From Nesterenkonia pannonica (GTDB lineage Bacteria; Actinomycetota; Actinomycetes; Actinomycetales; Micrococcaceae), in NCBI RefSeq assembly GCF_019575955.1, contig NZ_CP080575.1, positions 806,001-870,000 on the forward strand: a stretch of DNA of 64,000 nucleotides, in the 5' to 3' direction. Below the pieces are notes generated by a model, which saw only the letters and a program-made list of their open reading frames with translations, did no database searches and was not told where the DNA came from. Made by a program: the position numbers and the translations under genes. Every line of letters begins with the position of its first letter. Within the stretch, counting starts at the first letter, position 1. Positions 42,179 to 52,686 of the stretch are shown in pieces.

Positions 42179-42508
42179 TCAGGCTGGGCCTTCGGCGGAC
42201 GCTGCAGCTCGGGCTGCGGCTGTGGCGGGGTGCCCCGGGGCGCGAGCGTCCGTGGGTGTGTGCCCCGGCCTGTTCAGGCTGCGCCGCCGTCCCACTTCTG
42301 CGACGGCGGCAATCGTCACGCTGATGGCGCCGGGGATGAGGATGCGGGTAATGAGCTCCGTGTAGGAGCTGGTGTAGTCGGAACCGTCGGGCCCGTAGCT
42401 GAACTCGCCGATCTCGATGCCGCGCACAGAGCCGTTGTAGATCATCCAGATGCCCGGTATCAGGGCGATGCCGAAGATGATGCGCCAATGCCGTTCCAGC
42501 AATCCCAT
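42179..42508 (-). CDS. Small two-helix membrane protein
   Basis: About 109 residues with two hydrophobic helices (WRIIFGIALIPGIWMIYNG and ILIPGAISVTIAAVAEVG) and a basic, Ala/Pro-rich tail. The helices resemble the N-terminal part of small actinobacterial membrane proteins with no known role. The following gene continues in frame after the stop. Confidence 0.55.
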   Translation of the reverse strand: MGLLERHWRIIFGIALIPGIWMIYNGSVRGIEIGEFSYGPDGSDYTSSYTELITRILIPGAISVTIAAVAEVGRRRSLNRPGHTPTDARAPGHPATAAARAAASAEGPA

Positions 42509-42640
42509 GCAGAGCCCTCATCTCGTTCCTCAGGCGGCCCGGGGCCGCGCCTGGGACTGAGAGTACTGCGCCGGACGGGCCGGAGCGGGGCATGACGCCC
42601 GAAAGGGACGAACGTGACGCTGATCGGCGGCTTCAAGGCC

Positions 42641-44246
42641 TCAGATGAATGGAATGACGACGGCCACGGTGAGCCCGACCATGCCGATGGCGGCATAGCG
42701 GTACCGCTTGTACCAGGGCTTCTGGGCCTGCTCCGCGGTTTCGCGGTCCCAGACCTCGCGGCTGAAGATGACCTCCCGGATGTCCTCCGGGTCGGGGCCT
42801 CCTGGGAGAGGGTGATGACTGCGAACATGACCGCCGAGATGAGGAACATGATGCCCGTGGCGTAGAGGAAGTGCACGCCGTGGAGGTCCAGGAGCTCCCC
42901 GGTGATGAAGCCCACCATGCCCAGGGGCGCGATGATCGTCAGGGTCCAGAAGGCGGCGCGCATGGTGGCCCGCTTGAAGAAGATGCCGCCCAGCAGCACG
43001 ACGACGAACGGCATGGTGACGTAGCCGAGGAAGCTCTGGAAGTACTCGACGATGGTGTCGAAGGTGAGGATCACCGGAGCCCAGAGGACGGCGATGACCA
43101 TGAAGACGCCGACCAGCACGCGGGAGATGAGCAGCAGCTGCTTCTCGGTGTACTGCTTCTTGCGGGTCTTGATGAAGTCGTTGACGACCAGCGAGGACGC
43201 ACCGTTGAGCACCGAGTCGAGGGTGGACATCAGTGCCGCGATCAGGGCGGCGACCACCAGTCCGCGAAGCCCCTGAGGCAGGTACTCGAAGACCAGCGAC
43301 GGCCATGCCATGTCGGGGTCGTCGAGGTCGGGGAAGACGTCCCGGGCGAGGATGCCGGGGAAGATCAGCAGGATGAGCAGCGGCAGCTGCATCAGGCTTA
43401 CGAAGAGCACGCCCCAGCGGCCGTGGTCGATGTTCTTCGCGGCGAGCACGCGCTGGACCACCATGTGGTTGGAGACCCACACATAGAAGCCCAGCCAGAT
43501 CGCACCGGTGAAGATGCCGGGCCAGGGCAGGAAGTCGTCGTCGGCGGACCGGGCGATCGAGAAGTCCTCGTCGCCGGCGATCTCCGGGAAGGCCATCCAG
43601 TCCCAGTCGAAGTCCTGGAACAGGAAGACGAAGATGACGCCCGCCGCCACGAACAGCAGGATTCCCTGGATCGTGTCGGTGATCATCACCGCACGGAGTC
43701 CGCCGAGGATCACGTAGATCCCGCCCAGGATGGCGATGGTGATGATGTGCACCATCAGGGGCACGTCGGGGAAGAGCAGGCTGAGCACCAGGGCGCCGGA
43801 TGAACATGCCGCCTGCGGAGTCGATCAGCATGCCGGTCACCACCGTGAAGCCTGAGAAGGCGTGCCGGGACCGGCGGTCGTATCTCTTCTCCAGATACTC
43901 CGGGACCGTGGTGATCTTGGACTGCAGATAGATCGGCAGGATGAACATGGCGAAGACCACGAGGATGAGGGTGGCCATCCATTCGTAGTTCCAGACGGCG
44001 ATGCCGGTGTCGTAGCTTAGCGCCCGCGAGTCCGAGGAACTGCGTGCCCGAGAAGTTGGTGACGATCAGCGAGAAGCCGACGAGCGGCCAGACCATGCCG
44101 CGACCGGCGAGGAAGAAGTCGTCCGAGTCTTTGGTCTTTCGGCCGGACCACCAGCCGATGAGGATGGTCCCGATGATGAAGAACGCGATGACGCCCAGGT
44201 CGAGCGCACTGAGGTCAAAGTCCGGCATACCGCCAGAGAGTGTCAC
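42641..44246 (-). CDS. Sodium/solute symporter family transporter
   Basis: About 530 residues with 13 or so helices of the SSS family: DDFFLAGRGMVWPLVG, NFSGTQFLGLAGA, VPEYLEKRYDRRSRHAFSG, and ALMSTLDSVLNGASSLVVND, the Na+-site segment. Breaks at 44015 (GCTTAGC error), 43800 and 42800. At about 43395 GTAAGC gives Val-Ser of a likely Ala-Gly. SGLT-like branch; the cargo might be a sugar, an inositol or an acid, not determinable here. MPDFDLS at 44228 is an alternative start. Confidence 0.85.
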
Positions 44247-44342
44247 GGGTCACTTGCCGAACGCTGACGTTTTCCCCAACACTCACTGAGTGCAAGGTGG
44301 GTGTCGCTCCCGCGCCCTGACACGTGCCCTGCGGGCGCTGGT

Positions 44343-44958
44343 CTATTCGCCGGAGAGGGTGACGAAGAGATCGTGGAGGCGGTGGTCGGCGGTCAGCTCC
44401 GGGTGGAAGCTGGCGGCCAGGCGGTTGCCCTGGCGGACCACCACCGGGTGGGAGCCCCGGCGCCCAGTTCGGCCTGCGCGAGGATCTCCACGTCCTTGCC
44501 GGAGACGTCCTCGATGATGGGCGCCCTGATGAACACCGCCGGCAGGCGGCGCTGGGAGTCGGGGATCTGCTGGGTCTCCAGCTCGGTCTCGAAGGAGTCG
44601 AGCTGGCTGCCGTAGGCGTTGCGGCGCACCACCACGTCCAGGCCGCGGACGCGGTCGAACCCTTCGAGCGCTTCGGCGTCGAGGACCTGGTCGGCCATAA
44701 GGATCAGGCCCGCGCAGGTGCCGAAGAGGGCCATGCCCTCGTCGTGGCGCTGCCGGATGGTGGCATCAGCCCGACCGGCGCGGCCAGGCGTGCGATGGCG
44801 GTGGACTCCCCGCCGGGGATGATCAGACCGTCGAGCCCCTGGAGCTCGGCGGCGCGACGGACCTTCACCGTGTGGGCTCCGGCGGCCTTCAGGGCGCGCT
44901 CGTGCTCAGCGACCGCGCCCTGAAGGGCCAGGACCCCGATGGTGGGGGTTCGGCTCAC
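44343..44958 (-). CDS. pdxT: Pyridoxal 5'-phosphate synthase glutaminase subunit
   Basis: Class I glutaminase giving ammonia to PdxS. Motifs are [19 protein letters not shown], the catalytic Cys in FGTCAGLIL and the C-terminal HPE region. Frame changes near 44755 and 44450. GTG 44958 overlaps the pdxS stop. Confidence 0.92.
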
Positions 44959-45859
44959 CAGCCGCGCTCAGCCAGACGGTGGTGCTGGGGAGGTTTCCTG
45001 CGGAGATGCCGACCATGGCTTCGCCGAGGCCCTTGGAGACGTCGGCGATGACGGCAGGGTCGTCGTAGTAGGTGGTGGCCTTCACGATGGCCTGGGCCCG
45101 AGCGGCAGGGTTGCCGGACTTGAAGATGCCGGACCCGACGAACACGCCTTCGGCGCCCATCTGCATCATCATGGCGGCGTCGGCCGGGGTGGCCACGCCC
45201 CTGCCACGAAGAGGACCACGGGCAGCTTGCCCTCGGCGGCCACCTGCTTGACCAGCGGGTAGGGAGCGGCGAGGTCCTTGGCGGCGGCGAACAGCTCCAC
45301 CTCGTCCAGGGCGGAGAGGCGGGCGATCTCGCCCTTGATGGTGCGCAGGTGCCGCACGGCCTCGATGACGTCGCCGGTGCCTGCCTCGCCCTTGGAGCGA
45401 ATCATGGATGCGCCCTCGGCGATGCGGCGCAGGGCTTCGCCGAGGTTGGTGGCTCCGCAGACGAACGGGACGCTGAACCTGGTCTTGTCGATGTGGTGGG
45501 CCTCGTCGGCGGGGAGAGGACCTCCGACTCGTCGATGTAGTCCACCTTGAGGTGCTCGAGCACCTGGGCCTCGACGAAGTGGCCGATGCGGGCCTTGGCC
45601 ATGACGGGGATGGAGACGGCGTCAACGATGGAGCTGATCAGCTCGGGGTCGCTCATGCGGGCCAGGCCGCCCTCTGAGCGGATGTCGGCGGGAACGCGTT
45701 CCAGGGCCATGACGGCGACTGCGCCCGCCTCCTCAGCGATCCGGGCCTGCTCGGGGTGACCACGTCCATGATCACACCGCCCTTGAGCATCTGGGCCAGT
45801 CCCTTGTTGACGGTGCCGGTGCTTGTCGATGCGCCGGTGTCAGAGCCGTTGACGGTCAC
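44955..45859 (-). CDS. pdxS: Pyridoxal 5'-phosphate synthase lyase subunit
   Basis: TIM-barrel PLP synthase. Seen are [34 protein letters not shown], the lysine of [12 protein letters not shown] and [11 protein letters not shown]. Frame changes near 45755, 45515 and 45200. The last residues before 44955 look distorted (VWLSAAG for a RLAERGW-type end), probably by a short deletion. First gene of the operon, with a hairpin in its leader. Confidence 0.93.
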
Positions 45860-45880
45860 GTAGATCTCCTAGAAGAGGTG

Positions 45881-45915
45881 AATGGAGGGCGAACTGAAGA
45901 AGTCCACCCTCCATT
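45881..45915 (-). promoter_or_regulatory. Inverted repeat upstream of pdxS
   Basis: Nine-base arms AATGGAGGG (45881-45889) and CCCTCCATT (45907-45915) enclose 17 bases and lie about 20-55 bases before pdxS. It could be an operator or a leader hairpin. No known regulator is next to it. Confidence 0.5.
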
Positions 45916-45926
45916 ACACCAAAGAC

Positions 45927-45944
45927 GACGGGTTTATGCCCGTC
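45927..45944 (-). terminator. Possible terminator after pspA
   Basis: GACGGG-N6-CCCGTC hairpin with a short T run behind it on the minus strand, about 20 bases after the pspA stop. The T tract is weak. Confidence 0.4.
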
Positions 45945-45962
45945 CTCAGCTCCGATTCCGGG

Positions 45963-46772
45963 TCAGGCTCTGTCCTTCTCGGTCTCCAGCGAGGCGAACT
46001 CCGACTCGTCGACGGCTGATTGGTCCCCGCCTGCCTCCAGCGAGCGGGGCTCTGACTCGCTTACTCCGGAGCGCAGGGCTGCGAGGCGCGCCTCGACCTC
46101 TGCCTGCTCGCCGAGGTCCTCCAGCTGCTCGAACTGTGCGTCGAGCGAGGAGGCGGCCAGTTCGTTCTGACCGCGGACCATGGCCTCTTCGCGGCGGATC
46201 TTCTCCTCGAAGCGGCCGACCTCTGAGGTGGGGTCCATCACGTCGATGGACTTCACGGCGTCGTGGACCTGGGACTGGGCGTGGGCAGCCTTGGAGCGGG
46301 CCACAAGCTCGTCCCGCTTGCTGATGAGCTGCTGGCGCTTGGTCTTCATCTGCTCCAGGCCGGTGCGCAGCTGCTCGACGGTGTCCCGCTGCGACTGGAT
46401 CGTCGGCTCCACGGCCTTCGCCGAGTTCTCGGAGTCGATCTGGCGCTGGATGGCGACCTTGGCCAGGTTGTCGAACTTCGAAGCCGACTGCTCCTCGCCG
46501 TCGCCGCGGAAGTCGTCTGCCTTGCGGGAGGCTGCGAGGGCCTTCTGCCCCCATTCGCGAGCCGTGTCGAGGTCCTCCTTGTAGTCGTCCTCCATCATCC
46601 GCAGGTTGCCGATGGTCTGGGCGACGGCTTCCTCAGCCTCACGGATGTTGTTGGTGAAGTCCCGGACCATCTGGTCCAGCATCTTCTCGGGGTCCTCGGC
46701 CCGGTCGAGCATGGTGTTGACGTTGGCTCGGATGAGCTGGGACATCCGACCGAAAATGGACTGCTTGCTCAC
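45963..46772 (-). CDS. pspA: PspA/IM30 family membrane-stress protein
   Basis: ESCRT-III-like coiled-coil protein that stabilises damaged membranes. N-terminal amphipathic part VSKQSIFGRMSQLIRANVN and conserved MLDRAEDPEKMLDQMVRD, then long charged helices. It is uninterrupted. The GTG at 46772 is preferred over ATG 46802 because AGGAGA precedes it and family members begin near this point. The following gene on the same strand encodes a coiled-coil membrane protein often found beside PspA. Confidence 0.9.
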   Translation of the reverse strand: MSKQSIFGRMSQLIRANVNTMLDRAEDPEKMLDQMVRDFTNNIREAEEAVAQTIGNLRMMEDDYKEDLDTAREWGQKALAASRKADDFRGDGEEQSASKFDNLAKVAIQRQIDSENSAKAVEPTIQSQRDTVEQLRTGLEQMKTKRQQLISKRDELVARSKAAHAQSQVHDAVKSIDVMDPTSEVGRFEEKIRREEAMVRGQNELAASSLDAQFEQLEDLGEQAEVEARLAALRSGVSESEPRSLEAGGDQSAVDESEFASLETEKDRA

Positions 46773-46853
46773 GGTGATCACCTTCTCCTTATCAGGCTGC
46801 ATCGCGGTGGCACGATCACGCCCTCGATCCTAGTCGCAGGGGCTGGCACGGCG

Positions 46854-48485
46854 TCAGCCCCAGGGATGAGTTTGTCGCCCACGGCGAACGTCGGGCTGCT
46901 CAGAGGATTCCGCGGCGGCGCTACCGCCGCCGGTCATGCGGCTGACGGTCCTGGCGGTGCGCATGGTGCTGCCCATCGGGGAGCGTCGGCCGTAGCCCAT
47001 GCCCATTCCGGCGCCCATGCCGAAGCCGCCTCCGAAGCCTCCGCCGGTGCCGTAGCGGCCGCCGGGCCCTCCGGAGGGGTGCTGGTACGCGCCGCCCATG
47101 CCGCCCGAGAAGTTCGACTCGGCCTGCTCCCGCTGAGCGATCTGCGCAGCCTGGACGGCCATCTGCTTGGCCTGCTGGGCCGAGTCCACGGCACGGGCGG
47201 GCTCTGAGGAGGCGCGGCTCTCCGCCTCGGCGAGACAGCGCTCCGCCTCGGCCATCCGGGTGCGGCTGGTCGCGGAGATGCCGTACCGGCGGGAACGGAG
47301 GTAGTCAGCCGAAGACTGCACCTGATTGCGGGCGGCGAGGAGCTCGTGGTCCAGCACCTCCCGTGCCCGGCGGTCCTTGGCCTGCTTGTCCCGCACCGCG
47401 TTGAGCGGCTCATCGAGCTCCCGGTGAGCGATCTCGAGACCCTCCAGAAGCTCCAGCGGGTCGATGCGCTCCTCGGAGGCCAGTGAGCTCTTGGCTCGAC
47501 GCACCGCAGTCTGCGCGGCGGCGATCGGGCTTACCAGATCATGGGCCTGCCCGGCGTCCTGAATGGCCTGCGCCTGAGCGATGTCGGACTCCGTCTGGGC
47601 GATGCCCGTCTCCAGGTTCTTCCGCGCGGTGCGCAGCCGCTCGCCGGAGTGCTCCAGGGAGTCGACCAGCTCGCCGGCTGTCCGCGACAGCCTGCTCCCG
47701 GAGTGCAGGGCCAGCACAGCCTCGGACGTATCGCCCTGCTCGGCTGCCGCAGCCGCATCAGACCTGGCCTCCTCCGCGGCCTTCAGCGCCTGCGCGGACT
47801 GTGTGAGGTTGTCGCGGTACTGCTTCAGCGCATCGTCGCTGTACCTGCTGCTCAGGTCCTCGAGCGCCTGCTCGCGCTCCTGCCGGCGCGGGGTGAGCTC
47901 GGCGATCTTCGATGCGAGGTTCTCGATGGCTGGGCCCGGGTCGCGCTCCAGGCTGCGGAGCTCGTTGAACTCGTCCTGGTGCGAGTCCAGCGTCTCGCTG
48001 ATCTGCTCGCAGCTGCGGATGATGGTCTTCAGCTTCTCGCGGACGGTCTCCTCGTCGAGCTCCTCACGTCCGGCCCGCGCCGCATCTGCCTGATGCTGCA
48101 GGTGGAAGGACTCGCTCAGCTGCTCCTTGGCCTCATCGATGTCCCTGCGGAAGGGAAGGACCTTCTCATCGCCGTATGAGGCGGAGGCGAAGAGCAGCTC
48201 CTGCTCAGACTCCTGCACGGCGTTGTCGGCGCTGACCAGCAGGGACCCCGCCTGCTTGCGCAGCTCGTCGGTGTCATGCTCGTCGAGGGGGTCGCGCTTG
48301 GCCTCGGAGAGCTGCTGGTTTCGCTGCCCCGAGGAGATCCGCCGGGAGCCGCTCCCCATGCCGGAGACCCACACCGCTCCGAGGCCGATCAGGGCCAGCA
48401 CAGCTGCACCGATGAGCAGCGGACCCACCAGCGTGCCCACAGGCGGGACGGCGACCGGGAAATATGCAGAAGCTTCTGGCACCAT
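46854..48485 (-). CDS. Coiled-coil membrane protein adjoining PspA
   Basis: About 540 residues: an N-terminal membrane helix (GTLVGPLLIGAAVLALIGLG), about 400 residues of charged coiled coil, and a Gly/Met-rich tail (GGGFGGGFGMGAG). Similar actinobacterial proteins carry a TPM domain in front; here the TPM domain is absent and the start is ATG 48485, because upstream sequence is the divergent protease leader. Uninterrupted except for an in-frame GTAAGC near 47527. Probably works with PspA at the membrane. Confidence 0.7.
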   Translation of the reverse strand: MVPEASAYFPVAVPPVGTLVGPLLIGAAVLALIGLGAVWVSGMGSGSRRISSGQRNQQLSEAKRDPLDEHDTDELRKQAGSLLVSADNAVQESEQELLFASASYGDEKVLPFRRDIDEAKEQLSESFHLQHQADAARAGREELDEETVREKLKTIIRSCEQISETLDSHQDEFNELRSLERDPGPAIENLASKIAELTPRRQEREQALEDLSSRYSDDALKQYRDNLTQSAQALKAAEEARSDAAAAAEQGDTSEAVLALHSGSRLSRTAGELVDSLEHSGERLRTARKNLETGIAQTESDIAQAQAIQDAGQAHDLVSPIAAAQTAVRRAKSSLASEERIDPLELLEGLEIAHRELDEPLNAVRDKQAKDRRAREVLDHELLAARNQVQSSADYLRSRRYGISATSRTRMAEAERCLAEAESRASSEPARAVDSAQQAKQMAVQAAQIAQREQAESNFSGGMGGAYQHPSGGPGGRYGTGGGFGGGFGMGAGMGMGYGRRSPMGSTMRTARTVSRMTGGGSAAAESSEQPDVRRGRQTHPWG

Positions 48486-48551
48486 GTCCGTGAGTCTATA
48501 GAACGAAGCAGGACACATCAGTGTCCATCCACAGGATCGAGGCAGACCCTC

Positions 48552-50196
48552 ATGACCCAGGACCCCCACGGCCAGCCCGGCAGCGACCGCCCCGAGGACG
48601 AGGCCGCCGAGTCGAATCCCACTGGCCCTGCGCCCAGCGAGCCGCCCCCGCCCGGGGCGTCCGAGCTTACGCAGCCCACCCCGGGCTGGGGCGCTCCCAG
48701 CGGCGGCTACGCCCACGCCGCCCAGCATGAGCACGAGCAGCGCTTCGACCCCTCAGAGCCCACGCCTGCGGAGGGCGGAGCGGGGCACCAGCACACCGCG
48801 CAGATGCCTCCGCAGCCTGCTGGACCCGGCACGCAGGGGCCTGCCTACGGATCCGATGAGCCCTATGCGGGCGCACCGGCCGGACAGCCGCATCATCCTC
48901 AGTCGGCCGTCCGGAAGGAGAAGCGCAGCGTGGGGCTCTTCGCCCTGCTGGCCTGCACCCTGATCGCCGCTCTGATCGGCGGCGCGCTGGTGGCAGGCAT
49001 CGCCGCGCTCGCCGACCGTTCGCCCCAGGCGGACGGAGAGGGATCCGTGGAGGAGCAGGCCGGCGATTCGGCCATTGAGGTGAACAGCCCTGATGACGCC
49101 ACGATCGTCACGGCGGCTGCCTCCGAGGCGTCTCCGTCGGTGGTGACGCTGGCGGTCGCCGACGAGGCGCCGCCGGTTCCGGCTCCGGCATCGTTCTCGA
49201 CGACCAGGGACATGTTCTGACGAACACGCACGTGGTGACGCTGGGCGGAGCCAGCGCCGACCCGCTCATCCAGGTGCAGCTCTTCGACGGCTCGTCGGTG
49301 GATGCTGAGATCGTCGGCACCGACCCGGTGTCGGATCTCGCGGTCGTGCAGCTGCAGGGTGCCGAAGAGCTGGATCTCACGCCTGCCGAGCTGGGCAGCT
49401 CAAGCGAGCTGAATGTGGGCGATCGGGCCATCGCCATCGGAGCGCCTCTGGGGCTTTCGGGCACGGTGACCGACGGCATCGTCTCCACGCTGGACCGCAC
49501 CATCACGGTGGCCTCCTCGGAGGTCGAGGACCCGGGCGCAGACGCCCCTGAGGGCGAGGGCGACGGTGAGGGCTTCGAGTTCTTCTTCCCGGACAGCGAG
49601 GGCGACGAGGAGGAGGGCCAGCCTGCGCCCAGCCCGGGCGGCTCCATCTTCCTCAACGTCATCCAGACCGACGCGGCCATCAACCAGGGCAACTCCGGCG
49701 GTGCGCTGGTGGACTCGGAAGGGCGGGTCATCGGCGTCAACGTGGCGATCGCGTCCTCCGGCGGCATGCTGGGAGAGGCCGGAGGCAGCATCGGGGTGGG
49801 CTTCGCCATCCCGGTCGACTACGCCCAGCGGGTCGCTGAGGACCTCATCGAGCAGGGCAGCGCCTCCCATGGGCAGATCGGCCTGATGGGCACAGACGCC
49901 TCGCACGACCCGCAGATCAACGAAGAGATCCTCAATGCGGGCAGCGCTGCTCCCATCGGCGGCGATGCCTTCACCGCTTACGCCCTGGTGACTGAGGTGC
50001 TGGAGGGCTCACCCGCGGATGAGGCCTACCTGCAGGCGGGGATGTCGTCACCGAGGTGGAGGACCGAAGGATCGACGGGCAGCTGGCGCTGTCGGCGACG
50101 ATCCGGGAGTTCCGCGCCGGGGAGACGATCACGCTGACGGTGCTGCGCGACGGCGAGGAGCAGCAGGCCGAGGCGACGCTGGCAGAGATGGAATGA
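48552..50196 (+). CDS. HtrA/DegP-type serine protease with PDZ domain
   Basis: A disordered Pro/Gly-rich cytoplasmic region of about 120 residues precedes one membrane helix (LFALLACTLIAALIGGALVA). The trypsin-like domain has the triad: His in TNTHVV, Asp in VSDLAVV and Ser in QGNSGGAL. A PDZ domain follows (YALVTEVLEGSPADEA), where Tyr is the GCTTAC error at 49976. Breaks near 49190 and 50040. An acidic insertion lies between residues 330 and 365. Handles misfolded extracytoplasmic proteins. Confidence 0.9.
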
Positions 50197-50956
50197 GGTT
50201 CGACGCGGATCTGCTGACTCCCGAGGAGCTCATCGAGGGCCTCGGCATCAGCCGCGCGCTGGCCTTCGGCGCCCATCCTGACGATGTCGACTTCGGCGCA
50301 TCGGCGACTCTCGCCGCTCTGGCTGACCGGGGAGCGGAGGTCACTCTGGTGCTGCTCACCGCCGCGACGCCGGGGCTTCGACGCCGCACGCAGCGCGGAG
50401 GAGACCGCGCGTGTGCGTCTGGAGGAGCAGCAGGCGGCGGCCGAGGTGCTGGGCATCCGGGAGGTCGTCCTCCTGGACGGCCGGGACGGCTTCGTCCAGC
50501 CCGACGAGGCGCTGATCGGGGAGGTGGTCCGCCTGATGCGGACGTACCGTCCCGACGCGGTGCTCTCCTTCCACCCCGAACGCAATTGGGAGAGGCTGCA
50601 GGCCTCTCACCCGGACCATCTGGCCTGCGGCGAGGCTGTGGTGCGGGCCGCCTACCCGGCGGTGGAGAACCCCTTCGCCTACCCGGAGCTCGCCCAGCAG
50701 GGCCTGGAGGCGTTCAAGATCAAGCACCTGCTCCTCATGGGCGCCCCGGCTGATCGGGTGAACCTGCGAGTGGATGTGACCGGACTGCAGGAGCGCAAGA
50801 TTGAGGCGCTGAGCCGCCACTTCACGCAGCATCGCGATGCGGAGCGGATGGTCGGGTTCGTCTCTGACCAGATGAGCGGCATCCACGGGGCGGAGGCTTC
50901 GCCGAGGAGTTCCACCACGTGGTGGTGAACTCCCGGGGACGATCTCGGGCTTCTAG
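50193..50956 (+). CDS. LmbE/PIG-L-family deacetylase
   Basis: Zinc-dependent N-acetylglucosaminyl-type deacetylase fold. AHPDDVDFGAS carries the metal site, and SHPDH the third ligand. Its ATG overlaps the HtrA stop. Breaks near 50375 and 50900. May act on mycothiol precursors or another sugar; MshB and Mca are relatives, so the assignment stays at family level. Converges with the next gene (4-base overlap). Confidence 0.8.
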
Positions 50957-52598
50957 CCCTCCTCGGGCACCTGCAGGGACACCTCGGTGACTGTGTCGCC
51001 CTGGGGGTCTCCTCGTTGCGCACCTGCTCGACGGTGATCTGCAGCATCCGGTGCTGGGCCAGGCCGCTGACGTCGATGCCGTCGGACTCCAGCTCGTCGG
51101 CGGTGAAGTTGCCGAGGGATGAGATGGGCGACTCGCCCACGGGCAGCAGCCACACCTGGTAGGTGGCCTCGCCGTCCAGCTCGGGGACGTCCTCGAACTC
51201 GATGAACCCGACGTCCTCCTGCTCGGAGAGCACGGCGCGCACCTCGCCGCCGTCGTTCATCTCCTGCTCGATGGTGTAAGCGTCCTCATCGGCTTCCACC
51301 GCACTGCGGGTGTCACTGGCTGCGGTGATGATGAGCCACACCAGCAGGCCGACCAGCACCACCCCGACGAAGTAGGCGATGAGCATCCACCGCTTGGCCT
51401 TGGGCACCTGACGTTCCGTCTCTTCGGCGTCGAAGCTTACGGTCTCCACCATGCCCATGCCGACCTCTTTGTGGGCGACCGATCCCAGCACGGCGTCGAG
51501 AAGGCCCGACGGCGGTGCGACGGGGTGGGAGGCGAAGATCTCGGCGAGGGTTCTGCGGGTGGCCAGGACACGGGTGTCCCACCGCTGCGCGGTGGAGGCT
51601 TCGGCCGTCAGGGCGGCTTCGTCCAGCAGCGCCCGCTCCGCATCGTCCACTGCGTCCAGGGCGTAGGCCTCGGCCAGCTCGGTCAGCAGGCCCTTGTCCA
51701 GGTCAGCGCTGACCTCATTGGTGAAGTTGCGGTTCACGGCTGTGCCGCGGGCGATGTCATCTGCGGTGACGGCGGCCCGGAGGATCGGGTCGCCCTCGCC
51801 CTCGTGCCCCCGCTGCTCACCTTCGAGGCGGGCGCTGTGCAGGCGCGTCATGGCGTCGCGGAGCCGGGACTTCACCGACGGGACGGCTGCGCCCACCTCC
51901 TGGGCGACCATCTGATGGCTCCGCCCGGCCAGGTACGTCAGCGCCAGAGACTGAACCTGGGAGTCCGAGAGCGGCAGGAGGTCCTCGAGCACCTCCTCGG
52001 GCAGTCCGGCGACGCCGCCTCCCTCGGATTGGGGGACGGGGACGAGCGGCAGCGGCTCGGCCAGGCCCTCCCGGAAGCGTTCGGCGATGATCCGGTGGGC
52101 CAAAGGCACCAGCCACTCGAGCACCAGCTCGTACTCGTTGGGACGCCAGTGCGCCTCCTGTCCGGCCTCACCGGTGCTGATCTCAGGCTCGAAGCCCGCG
52201 TACTCGTCGGTGAGGGTCTGGGAGGCCTTGGTCTGGAGCCTGAGGTCCTGGGCGCGCGCTTCGGCCTGGTCCCAGAGGTGCTGGTAGACCGCCTGAGTCG
52301 AGGCGGCGGCGCCGTCGGCTTCCGCGTGCATCAGCAGGGCAAGTCCGTAGACCACGTCTGAGGTGGACTCGTAGAAGAGGGAGAATGCGGCCTGGTCGCC
52401 CCGGGCAGTGCCGGTCAGCAGCTCCGCCAGGGTGGGGTCCTCAGCCGGTGCGGCCGTCTCATCGTCAGTGTCAGTCGTGCCCAGCTCAGCGCCGTCCTCG
52501 CTGTGACCGGGTGCCGCGTCGTCGTGGTGGTCGCCCTCAGGCGGCACCTCCTGCTGCGGGTCCTGGTCGGGCTCGTCCGTTCCGTTCGGGGTGCTCAT
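50953..52598 (-). CDS. Sigma-factor-like protein fused to an RskA-type anti-sigma domain
   Basis: One uninterrupted frame to about 51010. Residues 1-60 are acidic and disordered. Residues 60-250 resemble an ECF sigma factor (YLAGRSHQMVAQEVGAAVPS then VKSRLRDAMTRLHSA of region 4, preceded by a region-2-like part). Next comes an RskA-like region (LAEAYALDAVDDAERALL), one membrane helix (MLIAYFVGVVLVGLLVWLII) and an extracytoplasmic domain ending GDTVTEVSLQ. Separate genes normally encode these two parts. A frame change near 51010 affects only the tail. Confidence 0.75.
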
Positions 52599-52686
52599 GG
52601 TGCGAGTCTAGTGAGCCAGTCCGCGCAGGCCCGGCGCGACGCCCCGCAGGTCCGCAGATGATAGTCCCGGAGCGGGATGCTGCCGG

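Noticed and set aside
42179..42181. TGA as a second selenocysteine codon
   Set aside because: No SECIS-like hairpin with a GGU loop follows and the protein is not a redox family; an ordinary stop or an error is simpler.
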